In this document: one piece after another, positions 26,940 to 33,846 of the stretch
Layout: every line of letters starts with the position of its first letter
Position numbering within the stretch: position 1 is the stretch's first letter
Assembly (NCBI GenBank): GCA_947502145.1
Contig: CANMYO010000003.1
Span: forward strand, 403,797 to 467,796
Source of the DNA: an uncultured Paracoccaceae bacterium
GTDB lineage: Bacteria; Pseudomonadota; Alphaproteobacteria; Rhodobacterales; Rhodobacteraceae
DNA: 64,000 nt
Reading direction: 5' to 3'
Program-made: the position numbers and the translations under genes
The notes under the pieces: model-generated
The model's database searches: none
What the model saw: the letters and a program-made list of their open reading frames with translations, nothing else
Told to the model about the DNA's origin: nothing

Positions 26940-28220
26940 TCAGTTCACGATCCGCAATGGCTGGCGCGGCGGCGTCTTGCCCGCCAGCAGATTGTCGTAA
27001 GGGTCACGGTCCGCGAGCATCATATCGACCACTTGCCGCATCAATTGGCGGCGTCCGCGTGCAGAGTAGAACCCACCAGGCACCTGGCTGGTTTCAAGCA
27101 AATAGCGGCGATAATCCTTGTAAGCGCGACTATCCGGCCGGTCGGGCGCCCGAAAGAAATCCTCAAGCGGTTGGGCTGTGACAAATTCAGGCTTGGCATA
27201 AACGGCATCGCCGAAAACCTTCAGCGGAATGCCCCGCCAAAGCACCTGCTGGGCTGCGGTTGAGTTGACCGTCACAGCGGTGCGGGATTGATCCAGAAGC
27301 CGGGCGAGTTTTCCGCCCCGGACATAGTGGACCCGGCCCTTGAGGCCGTGTTTCTGGATCAGTTGGCGAATGATCCGCTTAATCGGAGAACGGCCATTTT
27401 CAAGCGGATGGGCTTTAAAAACAAGATGATGGTGTTGCGGGGCACCCTCGGCAAACCCTGCAATGACCTTGGTGATGAACTCCTCCATCCGCGTGAACGG
27501 AGAGTGCATCTGAAAACTGCTGTCATGCTCCAACTGCATCAGCACAAGGTGATATGGAAACCCGCCATATCGGATACGCATTGTGGCAATGCGACGATCT
27601 AGCGCGATGAACGGCATCAGCAAAAGGCGCTTGGTATAAAGCAATGCCTCTGTGGTGACGGGCAATTCACGGTGTCGTGCCAGTTTGCGGTAGTCGCCGT
27701 TCCTGAACATCACAAACCAGTGGTAAAGGGCCCCATAAAAGACGTGATGGCGCATGTCGCCCCAGTGTGCTGGCGGTGTGGGAACTTCAAGATCGGACAA
27801 TTCCAACGCCCGGCGCATGTCCTCAATGCTCAGGTCCATCAGGCGCGAATTGCCGTTTGATCCGCCGCGTTCGTAGGTCACCCAGAAAGGGCGCATGTAG
27901 CCTTCTTCGAAGACATGTACACGCAGACCCATCGCCTCTGCCCGCTGGATCGCAACGGCATGAATCGGACGGGTATCGCCATAAAGCACAATGTCGGTGA
28001 TGTCGTGATCTGTAACAATGGTTCCGAATGTTTCGGACCAGTCATTCAGCGTGCCGCGAAAGGGCAGGTAGCCCAGGCTTCCAAACCAAAACGCCCGATC
28101 CCCGGCATTGAACCCAACCCGCCAGACCTCTGCGCCCGCAGCGCGCAACATCTTGGCGAGCCGGTGAAAATACGGGCCGTGCGGACCCTGCAGAAATAGA
28201 AATTTGCGCGTCTCTGTCAC
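26940..28220 (-). CDS. kpsS: Capsule polysaccharide Kdo transferase, KpsS-like
   Basis: KpsS adds the first beta-Kdo to the lipid anchor of group 2 type capsules. The protein is 426 residues if read from the GTG at 28220 (VTETRKFLFLQGPHGPYF); an ATG pair at 28262 gives 440. Typical segments are FLQGPHGPYFHRLA near the start, VHVFEEGYMRPFWVT near 125 and VNSTAAQQVLWRGIP near 345. It is the first gene of the minus-strand capsule set and is divergent from ribE. Confidence 0.87.
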   Translation of the reverse strand: MTETRKFLFLQGPHGPYFHRLAKMLRAAGAEVWRVGFNAGDRAFWFGSLGYLPFRGTLNDWSETFGTIVTDHDITDIVLYGDTRPIHAVAIQRAEAMGLRVHVFEEGYMRPFWVTYERGGSNGNSRLMDLSIEDMRRALELSDLEVPTPPAHWGDMRHHVFYGALYHWFVMFRNGDYRKLARHRELPVTTEALLYTKRLLLMPFIALDRRIATMRIRYGGFPYHLVLMQLEHDSSFQMHSPFTRMEEFITKVIAGFAEGAPQHHHLVFKAHPLENGRSPIKRIIRQLIQKHGLKGRVHYVRGGKLARLLDQSRTAVTVNSTAAQQVLWRGIPLKVFGDAVYAKPEFVTAQPLEDFFRAPDRPDSRAYKDYRRYLLETSQVPGGFYSARGRRQLMRQVVDMMLADRDPYDNLLAGKTPPRQPLRIVN

Positions 28221-28296
28221 GGAATTGCTTACTCTTTCAACGTCGGGGCACCCTAACATCATGGGTCAGGCAGAATTATGGCGTCTTGTCCGTTTG

Positions 28297-28316
28297 GGCA
28301 AGCAGCGTGGCTTGCC
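28297..28316 (+). other. Short hairpin in the ribE leader region
   Basis: GGCAAGC-AGCGTG-GCTTGCC is a perfect 7-bp inverted repeat with a 6-base loop, between the divergent kpsS and ribE genes. The ~100-bp region before ribE lacks the conserved helices of an FMN riboswitch as far as I can see. Role unknown. Confidence 0.3.
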
Positions 28317-28364
28317 TGCATCCTGACCAATGGTTAGGTCTAAAATGCAACGAAAGGGTTCACG

Positions 28365-28961
28365 ATGTTCACAGGGATCGTTACGGATATTGGCAAAGTG
28401 CTTGAGCTTGAGCAGCGCGGAGACTTACGCGCCCGTATCGGCACGGCCTATGATGTTGCGGGGATCGATATCGGCGCATCTATCGCCTGCAACGGTGTCT
28501 GCCTGACGGTTATCGCATTGGGGCGCGCGCCGCAGAACTGGTTTGATGTCGAAATTTCTTCCGAAACCATCGGGGCGACAAATGTCGGGGGCTGGGCATT
28601 GGGCACGGCTTTGAACCTTGAACGGGCGCTGAAGGTTGGTGACGAATTGGGCGGTCATATCGTCTCTGGCCATGTAGATGGCGTCACAGAAGTCATTGAT
28701 ATCAAGGAAGTAGGCGACAGCACCCGCGTCACATTCCGCGCGCCTGAGCCGCTGGCCAGATTTATTGCACCGAAGGGGTCGGTTGCTTTGAATGGCACGT
28801 CTTTGACGGTGAACGCCGTCGCGGGTTGCGATTTCGGGATCAATTTCATTCCGCATACCAAATCCGCCACCACATGGGGCGAAACCAATGTTGGCGATCT
28901 GATCAACCTCGAGATTGATACGATGGCGCGCTACGTCGCGCGGCTCAGAGAGTTTGAATGA
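28365..28961 (+). CDS. ribE: Riboflavin synthase (alpha chain)
   Basis: Dismutates two 6,7-dimethyl-8-ribityllumazine molecules to riboflavin. The 198-residue product begins MFTGIVTDIGKV and contains two tandem lumazine-binding repeats (about 1-95 and 96-192; second begins GHIVSGHVDGV). AAAGGG precedes the ATG. Its end overlaps the next frame by an ATGA. It starts the second rib block (ribE, frameshifted gene, ribBX, ribH, nusB). Confidence 0.96.
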   Translation: MFTGIVTDIGKVLELEQRGDLRARIGTAYDVAGIDIGASIACNGVCLTVIALGRAPQNWFDVEISSETIGATNVGGWALGTALNLERALKVGDELGGHIVSGHVDGVTEVIDIKEVGDSTRVTFRAPEPLARFIAPKGSVALNGTSLTVNAVAGCDFGINFIPHTKSATTWGETNVGDLINLEIDTMARYVARLREFE

Positions 28962-29516
28962 CCGTCGGCATCGGACATAACTCGGGCCGGGTCCGGGCGG
29001 CAGGTCATGGTTGGCGTCGGCACGCGTGGCAGAAAGCCAGGAAAGATCTTTTGCCCCGACTTCCGATTGAGGTTATCCGCCTGCGCGTCAGGCGTGCCGC
29101 TGAACTGGGACTACCTTACAAGATCTACGCTGGGGTGCGGGCCAGTACGGGCCATGATCTGGTTGGTTTCCTGATTTTTGTCCAACGCCCTGCATGTGGT
29201 GAAACCTGGACAGCGCGTGCCAAACGTGCGTGCGCGGATACTCACATCGTTGAACAACTGTGACCGGATCGGACTCATGCAAGGGGGCATTTCGCTGCCG
29301 GATGCGCCGCTGGATGCTGAATTTCCCGCGCCGGCCATATGGGCAAGCTGGTCTGACATGCGCGACCATCTCAAGGCTGTCCTACGCCAACACGGCCGCC
29401 CGGCCGACAGATTTCTCTTGGTGGGGGACACCACGACAGAGCGGTCCTGGGCTGAAGCCGCGCAAACCGCGGGTTATATGACCGCGCAGGACTATTTCGG
29501 CCAAAGCTTGCGCTAA
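28958..29516 (+). pseudogene. Conserved hypothetical gene with an apparent one-base frameshift
   Basis: The frame from 28958 begins MTVGIGHNSG, an N-terminus common in Rhodobacteraceae hypothetical proteins, and stays protein-like until about residue 72 (GHDLVGFL). It then gives an unlikely tail and stops at 29263. The next frame takes over at about 29178 with SNALHVVKPGQ, ending in RFLLVGDTTTERSWAEAAQTAGYM, and stops at 29516. The switch falls on a five-T run (29175-29179); one T fewer joins both parts into one protein of about 185 residues. It is either a sequence error or a recent pseudogene. The family function is unknown. Confidence 0.7.
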
Positions 29517-29587
29517 CGGGGCGCTGCGCGGGCTTTCCAACCTTTGCTGGCTGGGTTATCCCCCCGCCAACATCTAAGGGGATGCCC

Positions 29588-30718
29588 ATGAATCAGCCAT
29601 TTGAGACCCCCGGCCCGGTAGAGCAGGACTGGTCGGACGCGATCAGCAAGATCGAAGACATCATCGAGGATGCGCGCAATGGGCGCATGTTTGTATTGGT
29701 TGATCATGAGGATCGCGAAAACGAAGGCGATCTGGTGATCCCGGCGCAAATGGCGACACCGGATGCGATCAACTTCATGGCCAAACATGGTCGCGGGTTG
29801 ATCTGTTTGTCGATGCCGGGCAGCCGCATTGACGCGCTGGGCCTGCCCCTGATGAGCACGTACAATTCGTCACGGCATGAAACCGCGTTTACCGTCAGCA
29901 TCGAGGCGCGCGACGGTGTGAGCACTGGCATTTCCGCACATGATCGGGCGCGCACGGTCTCTGTTGCGATTGATGCCAGCAAGGGTGCGGCCGATATCGC
30001 GACACCGGGACATGTCTTTCCGTTGCGCGCGCGTGAGGGTGGCGTTCTGGTCCGGGCCGGGCACACAGAGGCGGCGGTGGATATTTCGCGCCTTGCCGGG
30101 CTGAACCCTTCCGGTGTGATCTGCGAAATCATGAAAGAAGATGGCAGCATGGCGCGGCTGCCTGATCTTGTGGCCTTTGCACAGTTGCATAACCTCAAAA
30201 TCGGGACGATCAGCGATTTGATCGCTTATCGCCGCCGCCATGACAATCTTGTGCGGATGCGCGATGAACAGACCGTCACGTCTGAATTTGGCGGCGAATG
30301 GCGGATGCGGATTTACGCGGATGAAACCCAGGGTGCAGAGCATATCGTTTTGATCAAGGGCGATATTTCAGGCGACGACCCGGTGCTGGTGCGGATGCAT
30401 GCGATGGATCCAATGTTGGATGTTGTTGGAGTCGGCCCTGTTGGGCGGCGCAACGAATTTGGGGATGCGATGACGCTTATTGCGCAAGAAGGACGTGGCG
30501 CACTGGTATTGCTCCGGGATGTGCATATGAAACTCGACCCCACCGAAGATTCTTCGCCCCAGACGCTGCGCCAATATGGGTTGGGCGCACAGATTCTGTC
30601 GTCGCTTGGGCTGCATGAGATTGTTTTGCTGACCAATTCACCACAGCCCAAAGTTGTTGGCCTTGATGCCTATGGATTGGAAATTGTCGGCACACGCAAA
30701 ATTTCGGAGATAGGCTGA
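29588..30718 (+). CDS. ribB: 3,4-dihydroxy-2-butanone 4-phosphate synthase with degenerate GTP cyclohydrolase II-like domain (RibBX)
   Basis: Makes the four-carbon precursor of riboflavin from ribulose-5-phosphate. The 376-residue product has an intact RibB domain (about 1-225; DHEDRENEGDLVIPAQ near residues 39-54, RHETAFTVSIEA). The C-terminal half aligns in outline with RibA but lacks all three zinc cysteines and the HSEC and RCDC motifs; only two cysteines exist, both in the RibB part. This matches the RibBX variant described in Proteobacteria, so GTP cyclohydrolase II must be encoded elsewhere. The ATG at 29588 is chosen because AAGGGG lies 6 bp upstream. Its stop shares one base with the ribH start. 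Confidence 0.93.
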   Translation: MNQPFETPGPVEQDWSDAISKIEDIIEDARNGRMFVLVDHEDRENEGDLVIPAQMATPDAINFMAKHGRGLICLSMPGSRIDALGLPLMSTYNSSRHETAFTVSIEARDGVSTGISAHDRARTVSVAIDASKGAADIATPGHVFPLRAREGGVLVRAGHTEAAVDISRLAGLNPSGVICEIMKEDGSMARLPDLVAFAQLHNLKIGTISDLIAYRRRHDNLVRMRDEQTVTSEFGGEWRMRIYADETQGAEHIVLIKGDISGDDPVLVRMHAMDPMLDVVGVGPVGRRNEFGDAMTLIAQEGRGALVLLRDVHMKLDPTEDSSPQTLRQYGLGAQILSSLGLHEIVLLTNSPQPKVVGLDAYGLEIVGTRKISEIG

Positions 30719-31248
30719 TGGCGGGACATTCTGACAACACCCTGACGTTGCCGCAATTTGACGAGCCCACAAAGGTCGGCATCGTCATTGCGCCTTACTA
30801 TACGGCAATTTCAGAGGCGCAGCTTGCCTCGGCCCGTGCCAAGATCGAAGCCACCGGTGCAACGCATGAAACGATTGAGGTGCCCGGTTCGCTTGAAATC
30901 CCAACGGCGATTGGCATCGCAAATCGGTTGGGGGAATACGATGGCTTTGTCGCCCTCGGCTGCGTTATTCGGGGTCGCACCAGCCATTATGACGTGGTCG
31001 TCGATCAAAGCGCCAATGGCATCATGCTGCTGGGCTTGCAGGGGCTGTGCATCGGCAACGGGATCATCACGGTGGAAGACAAGGCGCAAGCGGAAGAACG
31101 GGCTGACGCAAAGCGGCTGGATACGGCGGGGGCAGCGGCCGAGGCTGCCGTGCACTTGATTGCGCTGGCCCGTGGCCTGAAGGCCAAGCAAGGCAAGGGA
31201 ATCGGATTTGCACCGTCGCATTTGGCAAAGGGCGGTGAAACCGTATGA
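30718..31248 (+). CDS. ribH: 6,7-dimethyl-8-ribityllumazine synthase
   Basis: Condenses the RibB product with the pyrimidine intermediate to lumazine. 176 residues, with the family segments VPGSLEIPTAIG near residue 57, ALGCVIRGRTSHYD near 80 and the GIMLLGLQG region; the active-site histidine is in the TSHYD motif. One-base overlap with ribBX and 4-bp overlap with nusB, so translation is coupled. Confidence 0.95.
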   Translation: MAGHSDNTLTLPQFDEPTKVGIVIAPYYTAISEAQLASARAKIEATGATHETIEVPGSLEIPTAIGIANRLGEYDGFVALGCVIRGRTSHYDVVVDQSANGIMLLGLQGLCIGNGIITVEDKAQAEERADAKRLDTAGAAAEAAVHLIALARGLKAKQGKGIGFAPSHLAKGGETV

Positions 31249-31712
31249 CAATCTCTAACAATCAACGGCGCAAAATGCGCTCCGCAGCAAGACTTTACGC
31301 GGTCCAAGCGCTGTTTCAAATGGAATCCTCGGGGCAGACCGTTGATGCGGTGATTGTGGAATTTGAAGATCACCGTTTTGGCGCCGTCTACGATGAGGCG
31401 GAGATGAACGAAGGCGATATCGATACATTTCGCAAGCTGATGGAACGCGCGGTTGATGATCAGGCCGCGATTGACCAGGCGACGGATCGGGCCCTTGTCG
31501 CGAAATGGCCCTTGGGGCGTATTGACCCGACATTGCGGGCCCTGTTCCGGGCGGCTGGTGCGGAAATGCAGGAAAAATCAACGCCGCCGAAAGTTATCAT
31601 CACGGAATTCGTCGACATCGCCGGTGCGTTTTTCCCAGAGGGAAAAGAGCCACGTTTCGTGAATGCCGTGCTGGATCACATGGCACATGAGATCATGCCC
31701 GAGAAATTCTGA
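31245..31712 (+). CDS. nusB: Transcription antitermination factor NusB
   Basis: Component of the antitermination complex on rRNA operons. 155 residues with the usual RSAARLYAVQALFQME opening and the C-terminal block PPKVIITEFVDIAGAFF and KFVNAVLDH-like end (RFVNAVLDHMA). The ribH-nusB pairing, here with an ATGA overlap, is widely conserved. Confidence 0.95.
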   Translation: MTISNNQRRKMRSAARLYAVQALFQMESSGQTVDAVIVEFEDHRFGAVYDEAEMNEGDIDTFRKLMERAVDDQAAIDQATDRALVAKWPLGRIDPTLRALFRAAGAEMQEKSTPPKVIITEFVDIAGAFFPEGKEPRFVNAVLDHMAHEIMPEKF

Positions 31713-31760
31713 TTGGTCGCTTCGCCCGGCAGGGGTAATATGCCCTGAAAGGAGAATGTC

Positions 31761-32120
31761 ATGCCGCCGGTCTTTCGTTTCTATTTTCGACATGTTGCAA
31801 TCGGGTTCGGGCTGGCTGCGATCTTTGTTGCGGCGCTGTTGTGGCTGAACATTGCCAATCTCAACCATTTGATTTTCAGTTCTGATGTCGCTTTTCTGGC
31901 GCTGTTTCTTCTTTGGTTTTTCAATGGGTTGGTCTTTGCCGGCGTGCAAAGTTCCGTCGCCGTGATGCTGATGGCGGATCGCGACGACAAAGGACCGGGC
32001 GGCGGTATGCCGGTGCCGGTCCATGTTGAAAACGCGAAAGACGAAGTGGCGGGAACCGCAGCGACCGTTGGGGGCTTATTCCCGAGGACCTGTATATACA
32101 GGTGGGCGCCAGATAACTGA
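31761..32120 (+). CDS. Small inner membrane protein, unknown function
   Basis: 119 residues with two hydrophobic helices (about 12-33 and 42-72) and a glycine-rich polar tail. AAAGGAG precedes the ATG at ideal distance, which supports a real gene. I cannot name the family. It follows nusB by 48 bp on the same strand and may be co-transcribed. Confidence 0.65.
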   Translation: MPPVFRFYFRHVAIGFGLAAIFVAALLWLNIANLNHLIFSSDVAFLALFLLWFFNGLVFAGVQSSVAVMLMADRDDKGPGGGMPVPVHVENAKDEVAGTAATVGGLFPRTCIYRWAPDN

Positions 32121-32249
32121 ACCAGGGCTCAGACAGAGCCAGCTCCCTCGGATTTGCTTAAGGCCACTGGAATGTAGCCCCGGTTGATACGAGAAGAGCA
32201 GAAGCCCGCCAATCCCCGACATAGGGGGCGGCGGGCGATGCGGCAAGGG

Positions 32250-32390
32250 TTAGCGCGCAGTTTTGAGCAGAAGACCGTTTGGCCCAACAAGGCTTTCTGG
32301 CAGATATGGCAGGACCAGACGCTCTGCAACGGCAAGGGTTACAAGGGTCAGGCAGATTTCCATGAACGTGACATCAGCAAAGAAAGACAT
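32250..32390 (-). CDS. Putative 46-residue single-helix membrane peptide
   Basis: A short minus-strand frame beginning MSFFADVTFMEICLTL, with one likely membrane helix (about residues 9-31) and a polar end with a basic terminus. GGAG sits 7 bp before the ATG, good for this genome. It occupies an otherwise empty 430-bp gap between the small membrane protein and mmcB. There is no family I recognise. Being so short, it could be chance, but the ribosome site and helix together make it worth listing. Confidence 0.45.
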   Translation of the reverse strand: MSFFADVTFMEICLTLVTLAVAERLVLPYLPESLVGPNGLLLKTAR

Positions 32391-32519
32391 GGGGCAGCTC
32401 CAATTTATTCAAATTTGGTTTTGCCGGTGAATCTGGGCGGAAACATGACGCCGGTCAGGCTATTTGAGGCGTGACGCCGGGAAATAATGCCTTGAAAATG
32501 CCTCACTCTTCCCCGTTGC

Positions 32520-32548
32520 TTGACGAATGTTTACCTTTTGTTCATGTT
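32520..32548 (+). promoter_or_regulatory. Candidate promoter with embedded LexA-like box before mmcB
   Basis: TTGACG (32520-32525) and CATGTT (32543-32548) are 17 bp apart and could be -35 and -10 elements. Between them lies GTTT-N7-GTTC (32529-32543), one mismatch from the alphaproteobacterial SOS box GTTC-N7-GTTC. With this promoter, transcription would begin at or very near the ATG at 32555, suggesting a leaderless mRNA. Inferred from pattern only. Confidence 0.45.
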
Positions 32549-32554
32549 TGTGCC

Positions 32555-33019
32555 ATGCCTGATGACCTGCAATCCAATCCTTTGATGCCCGGCCAGTTGC
32601 TTGCCCGTGGGGTGTCTCGGCACTTGCGCAGTCATGATTTTGTCAGCGTCGAGGAACTTGTCCCCGCGTCAGGGTTGCGGGTGGATGTCATGGGGCTGGG
32701 GCCGAAATCCGAGATCTGGGTGATCGAATGCAAATCGAGCCGTGCGGATTTCCAGTCTGACCACAAATGGCAAAATTACCTTGAATGGTGCGACCGGTTC
32801 TTCTGGGCGGTGGATCAGGATTTTCCGACCGAGCTTTTGCCCCACGACACCGGACTGATCATTGCAGATGGCTATGACGCCGAAATTCTGCGTCTTGGAC
32901 CAGAGACAAAACTGCCGCCAGCGCGGCGCAAGGTCATGGTGCAAAAGTTTGCCCGTCACGCCGCGCTGCGTGCGCAGGCCGCCCGTGATCCGGGCTGTCA
33001 GATGAACTGGGGCGGCTAG
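32555..33019 (+). CDS. mmcB: MmcB family DNA repair protein
   Basis: MmcB was found in Caulobacter as an SOS-induced protein that helps survive mitomycin C damage. The 154-residue product contains a PD-(D/E)XK nuclease-type core: D of RVDVMGLG near residue 45, then IWVIECKSSRADF near 56-68. I chose the ATG at 32555 over the open frame's earlier ATG at 32471 because the former gives the family N-terminus (MPDDLQSNPLMPGQLLARG). A LexA-like box directly upstream fits SOS control. Confidence 0.88.
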   Translation: MPDDLQSNPLMPGQLLARGVSRHLRSHDFVSVEELVPASGLRVDVMGLGPKSEIWVIECKSSRADFQSDHKWQNYLEWCDRFFWAVDQDFPTELLPHDTGLIIADGYDAEILRLGPETKLPPARRKVMVQKFARHAALRAQAARDPGCQMNWGG

Positions 33020-33085
33020 GGCGGCGGCGCGATTGACCAATCGCCCATCACAAATGCGCAGGTAAATTGCAAGAAAGACAGCGGG

Positions 33086-33277
33086 TTAGCGGCTTTTGAC
33101 TGCGCGGGCGGCGGCCCCGGCGGCCTTGATCTCTTCGGCGATTTCATCGGCTTCCTCGGGCGAGAAGTCCATCGGAATTTCCATACCGCCTGCGTCAATA
33201 AAGATCCGCACCATGCCCTGATCGGTTGGCCCGATCTGCATATTTGCTTCGATGTCGCGTTCGTCGTTGATGCCCAT
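33086..33277 (-). CDS. DUF6324 family protein
   Basis: A 63-residue acidic protein beginning MGINDERDIEAN, with a strand-rich centre (GMVRIFIDAGGMEIPMDF) and a C-terminal helix (PEEADEIAEEIKAAG). I match it to the small alphaproteobacterial family DUF6324, of unknown role. AGGAGAATGTT precedes the ATG at 33277, so the upstream extension to 33352 is not used. It is convergent with mmcB. Confidence 0.8.
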   Translation of the reverse strand: MGINDERDIEANMQIGPTDQGMVRIFIDAGGMEIPMDFSPEEADEIAEEIKAAGAAARAVKSR

Positions 33278-33358
33278 AACATTCTCCTGTTCGCGCCCAT
33301 TTAAGCGAGTGGCAAGGGACTTGCAATCATCTGGCGGGGGCGCTAAATCCACCCATGT

Positions 33359-33435
33359 GCCGCCTTAGCTCAGTAGGTTAGAGCGCTTGATTGTGGATCA
33401 AGAGGTCCCTGGTTCGAGACCAGGAGGTGGTACCA
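33359..33435 (+). tRNA. tRNA-His (GTG anticodon)
   Basis: A full cloverleaf of 77 bases can be drawn. The acceptor stem is GCCGCCT with AGGTGGT (two G-U pairs), D-stem GCTC/GAGC, anticodon stem CTTGA/TCAAG with loop TTGTGGA (anticodon 33393-33395, GTG), T-stem CCTGG/CCAGG, then A73 (33432) and encoded CCA. The base before the acceptor stem is T, so no G-1 is encoded. Loss of G-1 with A73 is the known alphaproteobacterial exception for tRNA-His. Confidence 0.96.
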
Positions 33436-33463
33436 TTAACCCTTCTTCCGTGCAAAAATGTCA

Positions 33464-33482
33464 CATGCACAATGCATGCACA
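33464..33482. repeat. CATGCACA direct repeat downstream of tRNA-His
   Basis: CATGCACA occurs twice (33464-33471 and 33475-33482), with an 11-bp period. It lies in the 108-bp gap between the tRNA end and the convergent DUF4387 gene, where I see nothing else. No function can be inferred. Confidence 0.35.
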
Positions 33483-33543
33483 TCCTGCAAACAACCCATG
33501 CGCATGAGAATCTTAACAGATTACAGCGGACCGCACGGTCACA

Positions 33544-33846
33544 CTAGTTAACAGCAAGTTCAGACAGTAACGGTGCCCAGCCCGCACCGTGCATATCCCG
33601 GTCACGGATATCGCCCTGCACAACCGGGCGGGGCATGGAAAACTTGATCACATGCAAATCGGCGATATCAAAGCGTTTCACCGTGTCCGGTGCGACCTGA
33701 AACAGATCAGCGACACGCGCGGTCGAGACGGCATTGCCGATCTGCCTGAACGCGCTGTCTGAGCCGCAAAAGATATCAATGGTCAGCCAGAAGGGGCCGG
33801 CATTCTTGCTGCGCACCTTTTGTGCGACCTGGCCGACCGTGCTCAT
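33544..33846 (-). CDS. DUF4387 family protein
   Basis: A 100-residue protein with the DUF4387 pattern (VRSKNAGPFWLTIDIFCGSD near residues 11-30). This small domain is nearly always found beside or fused to AtuA-like (DUF1446) proteins and probably works with them. Here it overlaps the AtuA-like gene by 4 bp, at the end of the tctCBA-atuA series. Its biochemical role is unknown. Confidence 0.85.
   Translation of the reverse strand: MSTVGQVAQKVRSKNAGPFWLTIDIFCGSDSAFRQIGNAVSTARVADLFQVAPDTVKRFDIADLHVIKFSMPRPVVQGDIRDRDMHGAGWAPLLSELAVN

Noticed and set aside
28263..28364. FMN riboswitch before ribE
   Set aside because: I looked for the conserved RFN element helices and found only one 7-bp hairpin; the space is also short.
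32184..32474. 96-codon plus-strand frame before mmcB
   Set aside because: No ribosome site, unlikely composition, and it overlaps the better supported minus-strand 46-residue peptide.
33359..33435. tRNA-His as an integration site
   Set aside because: No repeated copy of the tRNA 3' end and no integrase gene is seen downstream, so there is no support for an island at this tRNA.
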